From CADEED01 sp964444835 (GTDB lineage: Bacteria; Pseudomonadota; Gammaproteobacteria; Steroidobacterales; Steroidobacteraceae), in contig CAYUIT010000049.1 of NCBI GenBank assembly GCA_964444835.1, forward strand, positions 1-27,473: a stretch of 27,473 nucleotides of DNA. Direction: 5' to 3'. The notes beneath the pieces are model-generated. The model worked only from the letters and a program-made list of their open reading frames with translations. It made no database searches and had not been told where the DNA came from. Shown piece by piece: positions 9,669 to 17,156 of the stretch; positions within the stretch are counted from its first letter, which is position 1, and each line of letters begins with the position of its first letter. The translations under genes were made by a program, and so were the position numbers.

Positions 9669-11060
9669 ATGCGCCTCGTTGCTGTCACAATCATTGCTCT
9701 TTGGATCGGCGGCTGTGCGACCCCGATCACGGAACCTCATGCGGATTTTTGGTTGCGCGACGTTCATGTTGTCGATACGGAAACCGGGGCCGTGCTTCGA
9801 CACCACGCCATCGGTATTCGCGGCGAAGACATCGTAGCGATCGTGCCCGATCGCGAAGTACGCGTAACTCGAACAGCGCAGATCGTCCCGGGTAACGAAG
9901 CCTATGCGATTCCCGGGCTTTGGGATTCGCACGTCCACCTGTTGCAAGATGACACCGACGCTGCGATGCGTGCCGCTGCCCGGATCCTGTCGTACGGCAC
10001 TACTCACGTGCGTGACATGGGATCGAGTTTGTCGGGGCGAGCCGCATTTCTTGCGCGTGCAGCAACTGCGCGTAGCGATGCACCGACCGTATTGAGTTCG
10101 GGGCCGACTTTTTGGGCGTTCGCGTTGCCCTATGGCGATGCCAATCAAAAGATGCAGGTTGAAGATCCAGCGGGTGTCGACGCGGCCGTCGATCGGTTGG
10201 CTGACGCTGGCGTCGACTTTCTCAAGGTCTACGCCGGGTTCAACACGTCGCGGCTCGCGCAGTTGATGGGTGCAGCGCAGCGGCGGCAGTTGCGCGTCGC
10301 CGGCCATGCGCAGCCCGGAACCTCATTAGCGGAGCAAGCGCGGCTCGGCCTGTTGAGCGTAGAGCACCTCGACTTTGCGACACTTGCCGATTGTCACAGC
10401 CGGTCCGATGCATTCTTCGAGCGCGTGATTGCTGCGCGTTTTCGCGGGAGCGGTGAGTCGATACCAGAAATCTACTCAGCGTTTGCAGCAGCGGTCGACA
10501 ACGATGCCTGCCGCGCGGCCTTGCGTGAGGCGGCCGCAGCGGGCCTGGCGCTGACGCCGACGTTAATCACCGCGTTCCTGCCAGCATCGCAGGCAGAGGA
10601 CATCGTCTCGCGCCTGCCAAAGGCCCAGGCCGAGGGCTGCGAACTCTATGTGCGCGACTTTTCAGATCTAACAACCGAGCAGCGAGCCGTGCTGACGGCG
10701 GCAGGCCAGCGCTTGATGCGTGTCGTGCTCGACGCCGGCATACCTATCCTCGCCGGGACGGACACGCCTGCCATGTGTGCCATTCCGGGTGAGTCGTTAG
10801 CCATCGAGCTGCGGCTGATGGCCGAGGCCGGACTGCCGCTGCTTGCGACATTGCAGTCCGCCACGCTATTGCCAGCGAAGTTGTTTGGACGGCAGCCGCG
10901 TCTGGGGAAGCTTGCGGTTGGCAGTGAGGCCAGCATCGTGTTGCTGAGCGCAAATCCGCTTGAAACGGTGGAAGCCTATTCGAGTCCAATCGGCCTCTTC
11001 GTACATGGTCGATGGCGCGATGCGGCCGCGTTACAGGGATTGCGGCCGTCACTGCGCTGA
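9669..11060 (+). CDS. Amidohydrolase family lipoprotein (imidazolonepropionase/prolidase-like)
   Basis: A 463-residue protein that starts with a lipoprotein signal ending IGGC (Cys16), so it is probably anchored in the envelope. The metal-dependent amidohydrolase barrel is indicated by HVH (His88, His90), a candidate carboxylated lysine in FLKVYAGF (Lys186), His213 in VAGHAQ, His233 in VEHLDF, and Asp365 in AGTDTP. These are the expected ligands of a binuclear centre. The C-terminal LAVGSEASIVLLSANPL segment is the returning beta-sandwich. Secreted relatives include Xaa-Pro dipeptidases and cyclic imide hydrolases; the substrate cannot be assigned here. It follows the serine hydrolase by 18 bases and probably belongs to the same operon. 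Its 3' end overlaps the convergent CPBP gene by 12 bases. Confidence 0.9.
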   Translation: MRLVAVTIIALWIGGCATPITEPHADFWLRDVHVVDTETGAVLRHHAIGIRGEDIVAIVPDREVRVTRTAQIVPGNEAYAIPGLWDSHVHLLQDDTDAAMRAAARILSYGTTHVRDMGSSLSGRAAFLARAATARSDAPTVLSSGPTFWAFALPYGDANQKMQVEDPAGVDAAVDRLADAGVDFLKVYAGFNTSRLAQLMGAAQRRQLRVAGHAQPGTSLAEQARLGLLSVEHLDFATLADCHSRSDAFFERVIAARFRGSGESIPEIYSAFAAAVDNDACRAALREAAAAGLALTPTLITAFLPASQAEDIVSRLPKAQAEGCELYVRDFSDLTTEQRAVLTAAGQRLMRVVLDAGIPILAGTDTPAMCAIPGESLAIELRLMAEAGLPLLATLQSATLLPAKLFGRQPRLGKLAVGSEASIVLLSANPLETVEAYSSPIGLFVHGRWRDAAALQGLRPSLR

Positions 11061-11729
11061 AATGCCGACGTGCATGCCCGCATAGATCAGCAGAAAGTCG
11101 CAGGTATTCGCCACCACATGGGCAGTGATCGGTGCGGCGAGATTGCGCCCCGTCGCCAGATACAAGATGCCGAGTAGCACACCTTGCACGGAAGCCTGAA
11201 GCATGCCGGACTCGCCTTGGTAGGCATGCGCCAAGCCGAATGCAGTATTGACCAAAACCAAGGCAAGAGCCCAAGCGAGCGCCGAGTCACCTAACAAGCC
11301 TGCCACGCGCGGTAGTACGTAGCCGCGCCAGACCATCTCTTCGCCGAAGCCCGCGAGCACAAGATTGAGCGCCAAGTACACGGCGAGTAACTGCTCATTA
11401 CCCACAACGTCGCGAAAGTCGCTCAAATCCGGATAACTGCCGGTCCAGCGATACAGCAGCGGATTCTCAACGAAGTACTCGAACGCCCAGAACAAGAGCC
11501 CCGCGACGCAACCGACGGCAACCAGTCGCAGCCCATCCGTGCGCCATGCCAATCCCATCTGCCGCCAACGCAGCCCCCGCCAGCGAAGAGAACCCCAAGC
11601 AATGAGCAGCAGAAACGGCGTTTTCGAGAGCGGGAGGTAACCGGCGGCATCCGCCCAAAACACTGCTGCGATGAGCAAGAGTTCGATTGCGAATACGCCT
11701 TTCGATCCGCTGCGCGTTGCCGTTGGCAT
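11049..11729 (-). CDS. CPBP family intramembrane glutamic endopeptidase (first of two)
   Basis: A 226-residue polytopic membrane protein. The Abi/CPBP motifs are present: EExxxR with Glu130, Glu131 and Arg135 (FGEEMVWRGYVLP), His168 in FGLAHA, and a late H-x3-N with His204 and Asn208 (ITAHVVANT). About six to seven hydrophobic segments are visible. The family includes Rce1-like CAAX proteases and bacteriocin self-immunity proteins; most bacterial members have unknown targets. The ATG at 11729 lies 77 bases from the divergently transcribed Lrp/AsnC-type regulator, which may control it. The 3' end overlaps the end of the upstream amidohydrolase gene on the other strand. Confidence 0.9.
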   Translation of the reverse strand: MPTATRSGSKGVFAIELLLIAAVFWADAAGYLPLSKTPFLLLIAWGSLRWRGLRWRQMGLAWRTDGLRLVAVGCVAGLLFWAFEYFVENPLLYRWTGSYPDLSDFRDVVGNEQLLAVYLALNLVLAGFGEEMVWRGYVLPRVAGLLGDSALAWALALVLVNTAFGLAHAYQGESGMLQASVQGVLLGILYLATGRNLAAPITAHVVANTCDFLLIYAGMHVGISAQ

Positions 11730-11806
11730 GGCTGTGATTGTTCCAGACGGCCGTGAAATAGACGAAATGAATTGGCTGTCGGATAGTTGATTTGTTACAA
11801 ACGGAC

Positions 11807-12274
11807 ATGCGCGAATTCAGCCTCGACCCCCTCGACCGCAAACTGCTGCGATTGCTGCAGACAAACAACCGCCAGCCCCTGCGTGAAATGGCTGAAGCGC
11901 TCGCGGTGTCCGCGCCGACCTGCATGCGCAGACTTCAGCGGTTGGAAAAGCACGGCGTCATCCAAAGCCATCGGGCCATCGTGGATCCCGTCAAGGTTGG
12001 CTTTGGCGTCCTCGCGTTCGTCGAGATTTGTCTGGTTGCACCGTCGGGCGCGGAAATCAGAGCCTTCGAACGGCGCATGCAGCGGCTCCCGGAGGTCGTG
12101 CAGTGCGCTGAGCTTGCCGGTGATGTCGACTACATGTTGACCATCAGAACGGTCGACATGATCGCCTTCTCGCAGTTCAGCCGAAAGCACTTCGCGGACG
12201 ATCCAAGCATCAAGTCGTTCCGGTCACTCCTCGTCATGCGACAGACGAAAGCGGATTACGAAGTCCCGGTGTGA
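11807..12274 (+). CDS. Lrp/AsnC family transcriptional regulator
   Basis: 155 residues from the ATG at 11807; an in-frame TTG at 11792 would add only five residues, and neither start has a good Shine-Dalgarno sequence. The N-terminal AsnC-type helix-turn-helix spans about residues 5-50 (LDRKLLRLLQ, then REMAEALAVS, then MRRLQRLEKHGVI). The C-terminal half is an RAM ligand-binding/oligomerisation domain ending in the usual FRSLLVMRQTK strand. The family acts as amino-acid-responsive regulators that often control a divergent neighbour, here the CPBP protease gene 77 bases away. Its 3' end overlaps the convergent NTF2-like gene by 19 bases. Confidence 0.93.
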   Translation: MREFSLDPLDRKLLRLLQTNNRQPLREMAEALAVSAPTCMRRLQRLEKHGVIQSHRAIVDPVKVGFGVLAFVEICLVAPSGAEIRAFERRMQRLPEVVQCAELAGDVDYMLTIRTVDMIAFSQFSRKHFADDPSIKSFRSLLVMRQTKADYEVPV

Positions 12275-13191
12275 GTGTTGACGCCGGTTGGGCGGTGCGC
12301 TGCTGCGTGGTGCACGGTGATGTGCGCCGCGATGCACAGCCAGCGGCCGTCGCGCTTGTGCCAAATGTCGGTATACCGATCGATTCCTTCGCGCCCATCT
12401 TTCATCCGATAGGCGTTCTGCGCATGGATAAGTGCAATGTCGCCGAAGCGGCGCACGCGCACGTGATCGACGGGGAATGACTCAAAGTGCGTGGCGAACA
12501 CGGGTCGCGAGAATCGCGCGAGCGCACCCATTCGATCGGTGAACGAGCCATCACCATTGACGACCACATAATCCGGCGCCAGATGCGCTGCGTACCACGA
12601 CACATCAGCATGGCGAAACGCGTTTACATAGTTGTCGTTGAGTTGCCGTAGCACCGTTTCTTCATCGCCGATTGGATCGGTGCCGAGCCATATCTCGGGC
12701 TCGATGGCGGCACCTGGTAGCAAGTTCTCTGGAATGTCCGGCCCAATCGGCGTCAACTGACTACTAACCAGTCGCCAACCGCCACCCTCGTTGATGTGCA
12801 CATCGGTATACCGAAGCTTCGTTCGTACGTTCTCGCGGTCAGTTTCGACTAGAACACCTTGCAATAGCGTGACACCCGGAAGGCGGTGAACGCGCACATC
12901 TTGGGTCGTCACGGAGCGCAGCGTGCCGCGCCGCGTTGCGCTTGCGAGATATTCGGCCTTGCCGAGGATCGCACCGGTGCGGTCAATGAATACAAAATCG
13001 TCGTGCAATTGTGGCGCTTCCATCGACCGCGCTCGGCTCGGGAATGCGTCGGCCGTTTGCCAATCGGTGCACTTGGCCTGGCGCTCTGCGAGCAATACTT
13101 CCAGATTCATGTGCTCACCAAAGAACGGGCCGAACAGTGCCAGCGCGAGCCCGGCCAATACCGGCCACGGCGAGCGATCGAACGCGAACAT
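12256..13191 (-). CDS. Protein with two tandem NTF2-like (SnoaL/DUF4440) domains
   Basis: A 311-residue protein. A hydrophobic N-terminus (about residues 9-25) could be a signal anchor or signal peptide. Two NTF2-like modules follow. The first, about 30-155, contains LHDDFVFIDRTG and a VTTQDVRVHRLPG strand. The second, about 175-300, contains NDNYVNAFRHADVSWYAAHLAPDYVV, FGDIALIHAQNAYR and a terminal YTDIWHKRDGRWLCIAAHIT. The second has the clearest DUF4440 pattern. Such domains act either as small-molecule-binding enzymes (isomerases, cyclases) or as binding modules, so no reaction can be assigned. The gene converges with the Lrp-type regulator and lies between two regulator/CPBP pairs. Duplication of the domain within one chain is inferred from matching strand patterns, not from an alignment. 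Confidence 0.8.
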   Translation of the reverse strand: MFAFDRSPWPVLAGLALALFGPFFGEHMNLEVLLAERQAKCTDWQTADAFPSRARSMEAPQLHDDFVFIDRTGAILGKAEYLASATRRGTLRSVTTQDVRVHRLPGVTLLQGVLVETDRENVRTKLRYTDVHINEGGGWRLVSSQLTPIGPDIPENLLPGAAIEPEIWLGTDPIGDEETVLRQLNDNYVNAFRHADVSWYAAHLAPDYVVVNGDGSFTDRMGALARFSRPVFATHFESFPVDHVRVRRFGDIALIHAQNAYRMKDGREGIDRYTDIWHKRDGRWLCIAAHITVHHAAAHRPTGVNTHTGTS

Positions 13192-13306
13192 CTTTCAAGC
13201 GCTCGCTGAGCACGGCGCATCCGGCGCTAGCGACTGAGTGCGCAAGTAGTTAGACAGCATCGCAGCCTCCGCATATCAATGGAGCTGCAGAATAAAGCGT
13301 GGATGC

Positions 13307-14215
13307 TCAGTTCGCTGTCGTGATCTTGTGCAGTTCTGCTACTGACGCGCCGCGCAACGCGTTACGAAGTGCGCTTGGCGTACGACCGAACAGTGTACGA
13401 AAGCGCGCGGTGAAGTGGCTGTGACTCGCGAACCCGGCGTCTAACGCGATGCTTGTTAGGTCTTGGTTCGAATGTAGCGCGGCGTGCAGGGCGCGCCCGA
13501 GCCGAATGCGACTCACATAATCGAACACCGACGTACCCACTTCCGCGCGAAACACATGCGCCAGGTGATACGGCGACATGTTGGCAAGCGCCGCAAGATC
13601 CGCGAGCGACCACGCGCGTACCGGGTGGGCGGTAATCGCGGCCCTGACGCTAGCGATGCCACGCCGCTGCCGCGCGCGCCCGCGGCGATCCACTTCGCAT
13701 CGCTGCCGCGCATCTTTGCGCGCCGCGAGTAGTGCGCTACGCAGAATGCGTACAGACAGATCTTCGACCATCAACGCTTCCGGGATGCCGGTCGTTAGGC
13801 CATGCCATAGCATCGCCCTGTCGAGTAGCGCTTGCGGCGGCAGTAGCCCACGGATTGCGAGATGCTTGGCCGAGAACGAATCGCGCTCCAATATCTCCGG
13901 CACCAACCGCGAGAGCGAATCCGCCGTCCAACGCAGCACCAAGCAATGGTCGCCGATGCAGCCCGGAAAACCGTAGCGGTGCGGAGTATTCGCGGGCAAC
14001 AACACCGCATCGGTGATGGTCGCGAGCGCCTCGCGGCGCGGAGCAAGGTGCGTGGTAAACAGGCCGCGCAACGGCAACACGATCACGTTGTGATCGATCT
14101 GGCGCAACTCACCGGGCTCCGAAGCGGTCGGGCGCGCTAGCACCTCGCCCGCGCGCAGCAGCTCACTCGCGAACAAGGTTCGCGTGGTGTAGGTGACTGT
14201 CGGGTATGGGGTCAA
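13307..14215 (-). CDS. AraC family transcriptional regulator
   Basis: A 302-residue protein. The N-terminal half resembles a cupin-type AraC sensor domain (LPLRGLFTTHLAPRREA, LLPANTPHRYGFPG). The C-terminal 100 residues form the double helix-turn-helix: SLADLAALANMSPYHLAHVF, then VSRIRLGRALHAAL, then LTSIALDAGFASHSHFTARF with the RTLFGRTPSALR ending. The effector is unknown. The ATG at 14215 is seven bases from a 9-bp direct repeat (see separate entry) and faces a divergent CPBP protease gene across 207 bases, the usual arrangement for a regulator acting on its neighbour. Confidence 0.93.
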   Translation of the reverse strand: MTPYPTVTYTTRTLFASELLRAGEVLARPTASEPGELRQIDHNVIVLPLRGLFTTHLAPRREALATITDAVLLPANTPHRYGFPGCIGDHCLVLRWTADSLSRLVPEILERDSFSAKHLAIRGLLPPQALLDRAMLWHGLTTGIPEALMVEDLSVRILRSALLAARKDARQRCEVDRRGRARQRRGIASVRAAITAHPVRAWSLADLAALANMSPYHLAHVFRAEVGTSVFDYVSRIRLGRALHAALHSNQDLTSIALDAGFASHSHFTARFRTLFGRTPSALRNALRGASVAELHKITTAN

Positions 14216-14221
14216 TCGGTC

Positions 14222-14244
14222 GGTCTCAGACAGTGGGTCTCAGA
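14222..14244. repeat. 9-bp direct repeat upstream of the AraC-type gene
   Basis: Two exact copies of GGTCTCAGA at 14222-14230 and 14236-14244, 14 bp apart start to start, directly before the start of the AraC-family gene and within its divergent intergenic region. Direct repeats are typical AraC-type operator half-sites, but spacing is more often near 21 bp. Autoregulation is therefore only an inference. Confidence 0.4.
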
Positions 14245-14422
14245 TCGTCAAAAGAATTTGCCAGCCTGCGCCAGCTCCGTCACCGCCGCTATCGCGATCT
14301 TGCGCGATTGCTGTCGGCAATCGCCCTGATTCAAGTCGCGGTCTCCGGTACCAACGTTCGACGCCGATTCTGCATCAAAGCCTTCGGCACGTAACCCAAG
14401 CCCGGCACATCCAGGAGCGCGA

Positions 14423-15319
14423 ATGGTCGCACCCAGTCTCGTGAGTCGTCGATCCTTTCGCTGGTTTCTCATGGTCTCGTTTGGCGTGCCTTGGCTGGGA
14501 TGGACCATCGTCGCGGCAACCGGGATAGGCGACTCCACACTCGGTACGGCCCTGTTCTACACCGGCGACTTCATGACGGTGGGCGGATTCGTGGCAACCT
14601 GGATTGCCGCTGGGAGGCCGGGTGTCGTCAGCCTCTTGAAGCGCTGCCTACTTGTTTCCGTGCCCCTACCCTGGGCGCTCGCCGCTTTGTTTCTCCCCTT
14701 CGTTTGGCTTGCGCTGGCGCTCGTCGGCTATGGCCTCGCGCACGACGGCATCGGGCGTGTGAACCCCGCTGGCGTACTCACCTACGTGACTGGAGCGGGC
14801 CAGTTGTTAGCGCTCACGACGGGCCCGCTCGGCGAAGAAGCGGGTTGGCGCGGATACTTGCTCCCACGACTGTTAGCGCGATTCTCGCCGCTCGCGGCGA
14901 GCCTACTGCTCGGGTTGCTCTGGTCCGCCTGGCACTATCCCCTGTACTACAACGAGGCCTTCGCATCGATTGGCGGGACCGTCCGATTCACGCTCGACAT
15001 CCTGTGCTACAGCCTGATCATGACCGTGCTGTGGGCTCACACTCGCGGCAGTGTCTTCTGGGCCATCGTGTTCCATTGGACGATCAACGTCACAGCCAAC
15101 GTCGTCGCCGAAGTCTTTCCCGAGATTCGCCCGCCCGTCGACGAGGCTCGCTGGTTAATGTCCGCCGGGTTGGCGTGCGCGACAGTCATCTTGTTAGCGT
15201 GGGTCGGGCCGCGGCGGCTGCGCGCGAAGGTGGCCGAGACTCTCGCCGAGCTCAACACGGAAGCGATCGATAGCGACCGGATCAAGAGCGGTCCCGCCGC
15301 GAAGAGCGCGGCCTTGTGA
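14423..15319 (+). CDS. CPBP family intramembrane glutamic endopeptidase (second of two)
   Basis: A 298-residue polytopic membrane protein with about eight hydrophobic segments. The CPBP/Abi signature is intact: Glu138 and Glu139 with Arg143 in LGEEAGWRGYLLPRL, His171 in WSAWHYP, and a late FHWTINVTAN segment. It is longer than the other CPBP protein in this window and not an obvious recent duplicate. The ATG at 14423 follows an AGGAGCG ribosome-binding site. It is divergent from the AraC-type regulator, and converges with the small HExxH gene about 40 bases downstream. The target substrate is unknown. Confidence 0.9.
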   Translation: MVAPSLVSRRSFRWFLMVSFGVPWLGWTIVAATGIGDSTLGTALFYTGDFMTVGGFVATWIAAGRPGVVSLLKRCLLVSVPLPWALAALFLPFVWLALALVGYGLAHDGIGRVNPAGVLTYVTGAGQLLALTTGPLGEEAGWRGYLLPRLLARFSPLAASLLLGLLWSAWHYPLYYNEAFASIGGTVRFTLDILCYSLIMTVLWAHTRGSVFWAIVFHWTINVTANVVAEVFPEIRPPVDEARWLMSAGLACATVILLAWVGPRRLRAKVAETLAELNTEAIDSDRIKSGPAAKSAAL

Positions 15320-15357
15320 CGAAGTGCCATGCGCTGGCTGCCGCTTGTCGTGTGCTC

Positions 15358-15771
15358 TCACACCTCCCGGATATTACCCTCTAGCTGCGCCCGATTTCGC
15401 GCTAACAACGCGCGAAAGCGAAAGTGCTCATCGTCAGCAAACTCGCGCGCGGCGATTTCGAAGCGATTGTCCCAGTAGCCGCGGCGAAACGTTTCGAGGA
15501 CGTAGCGCCACACCGACAGCTCGCGCGTTTCCCATTGCTTCAGCACGTGGAAGTACTCGTGCAGCACGAGTTTCGGGTCGTCGAAGAACTCTGCGGCGCT
15601 GCCGCGGAGATAGATACGTCGGCGCCGTGTCGTCGCGAGCGCGCGCACGTGGAGCCACGCGAAGATCGAATGCTCGATCACTTGCACCTGATCGACGGCG
15701 GCACCGAACAGCGGCTCGAGGGACGCGCGCAGATACGGCGGCAGCGGAACTTTACGGCCGATGAGCTTCAC
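15358..15771 (-). CDS. Small zinc-metallopeptidase-like protein (HExxH, DUF4157-like)
   Basis: 137 residues with a HEYFH motif (His71, Glu72, His75) in a predicted helix, followed about 30 residues later by a Glu-containing helix (RFEIAAREFADD; Glu105 or Glu110 could be a third metal ligand). No signal peptide is apparent. The pattern resembles DUF4157-type zincin-like proteins, but its substrate and activity are unknown. Its ATG overlaps the mnmE stop by 4 bases (mnmE ends at 15768), so it is likely translated from the mnmE message. It is not part of the usual mnmE neighbourhood. Confidence 0.75.
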   Translation of the reverse strand: MKLIGRKVPLPPYLRASLEPLFGAAVDQVQVIEHSIFAWLHVRALATTRRRRIYLRGSAAEFFDDPKLVLHEYFHVLKQWETRELSVWRYVLETFRRGYWDNRFEIAAREFADDEHFRFRALLARNRAQLEGNIREV

Positions 15772-17120
15772 TTGCCGATGCAGAACGAGCCGAAGATGCG
15801 GCCTAACAAGTCGTCGCTCGTGAACTCGCCGGTGATCTCATCGAGCGCGCGTTGCGCGGCTCGCAAATCTTCGGCTACCAACTCGCCTGCCCGGCGCTCT
15901 TCGAGCTGGCGCGCGGCTTCGTTTACGTGGGCCTCGGCGCGGCGCAGCGCTTCGAGATGGCGGCCGCGCGCGGAAATACTGCCGCTATCTGCCGTCTGAA
16001 AATTCATGCACTGCTTGAGATGCGCGCGGAGCATATCGATGCCCTGCCCCGACGTCGCCGACACCGCGACGCGCGGCGGGCCACTCACGGTGTTGGCGAG
16101 CGGCATCGCGCCCACGAGATCCACCTTGTTGAACACCAGCGTCACGGGCACGTCGGGCGGTAGATTCGCCCGCTCGGCCAGAAACGCTTCGCCTTCCGGG
16201 TCCAACGCACAATCGATCACGAACAGCACGCGATCGGCCTTCGCCATCTCAACATGGGCGCGGCGCACTCCCTCTTGCTCCACCGCATCCTGCGCAGCAC
16301 GCAGACCTGCGGTATCGAGCACATGTAACGGCATGCCATCGATCGCAATGTGCTCGCGCACGACATCGCGCGTGGTGCCGGGAATGGGCGTCACGATCGC
16401 CGCTTCATACCCGGCGAGTCGATTGAGCAGGCTAGATTTGCCAGCATTCGGGCGTCCGGCGAGCACCACCGTCATGCCTTCGCGCAGGAGCTGCCCCTGC
16501 CGCGCGCTCGTCGTGATTGCCGCGAAATGCTGCCTCACATGCGCGAGCCGTTCGGCGAGTTCCTGGTCGGCCAGGAAGTCCACTTCTTCTTCGGGAAAGT
16601 CGATCGCCGCCTCGACAAACGTGCGCAAGTCGATCACGGCTTCCGTGAGCCCCGAGATCATCGCGGAGAACTCGCCTTGCAGCGAGCGCATCGCCGCTCG
16701 CGCCGCTTCGCGCGAGCCAGCGTCGATCAAGTCGGCAACCGCTTCTGCTTGCGCGAGATCGATCTTGTCATTGAGATACGCGCGCTGCGTGAACTCGCCC
16801 GCGTGGGCTCGACGCGCGCCGAGCTGCAACACGCGCGCGATGATCGATTCGACGATGACCGGCCCGCCGTGCCCTTGCAACTCGAGCACATGTTCACCGG
16901 TGTAGGAATGCGGCGCGGGAAAAAACAGCGCCACACCCACATCGAGCGATTCGCCCTGTTCATCGAGGAACGGCGCGAGCTTCACTTGGCGCGCGGTCGG
17001 CAGATCGCCTAACAACGTAGCCGCGATCTCGGGCACCTTCGGCCCGGAGACCCTAACAACCGCTACGCCACCTCGGCCGGGCGGCGTAGCACAAGCGACG
17101 ATCGTGTCGGTGCGAGTCAT
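15768..17120 (-). CDS. mnmE: tRNA modification GTPase MnmE (TrmE)
   Basis: 450 residues, the normal size. MnmE and MnmG together modify U34 of tRNAs that read NNA/NNG codons. Seen: an N-terminal formyl-tetrahydrofolate-binding domain starting TDTIVACATPPGRGGVAVVR, a helical domain interrupted by the G domain with G1 GRPNAGKS at 222-229, the GTTRD switch, DTAG, and NKVD, and the C-terminal FCIGK with the catalytic cysteine. It is followed by yidC upstream (36 bases) in the standard origin-proximal order. At its 3' end it overlaps a HExxH gene instead of leading to mnmG. Confidence 0.98.
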   Translation of the reverse strand: MTRTDTIVACATPPGRGGVAVVRVSGPKVPEIAATLLGDLPTARQVKLAPFLDEQGESLDVGVALFFPAPHSYTGEHVLELQGHGGPVIVESIIARVLQLGARRAHAGEFTQRAYLNDKIDLAQAEAVADLIDAGSREAARAAMRSLQGEFSAMISGLTEAVIDLRTFVEAAIDFPEEEVDFLADQELAERLAHVRQHFAAITTSARQGQLLREGMTVVLAGRPNAGKSSLLNRLAGYEAAIVTPIPGTTRDVVREHIAIDGMPLHVLDTAGLRAAQDAVEQEGVRRAHVEMAKADRVLFVIDCALDPEGEAFLAERANLPPDVPVTLVFNKVDLVGAMPLANTVSGPPRVAVSATSGQGIDMLRAHLKQCMNFQTADSGSISARGRHLEALRRAEAHVNEAARQLEERRAGELVAEDLRAAQRALDEITGEFTSDDLLGRIFGSFCIGK

Positions 17121-17156
17121 GACGCGCTACCCCTCGCGCGCACTAGCCACGCGCGT

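Noticed and set aside
15350..15363. GTGTG-CTCT-CACAC hairpin between the convergent CPBP and HExxH genes
   Set aside because: A five-base-pair stem without a U-tract is too weak to call a terminator.
15540..15555. A third CACGTG-centred sequence resembling parS
   Set aside because: Only the central CACGTGGAA matches; the left half does not fit the 16-bp consensus. Other CACGTG hexamers in the window fail in the same way.
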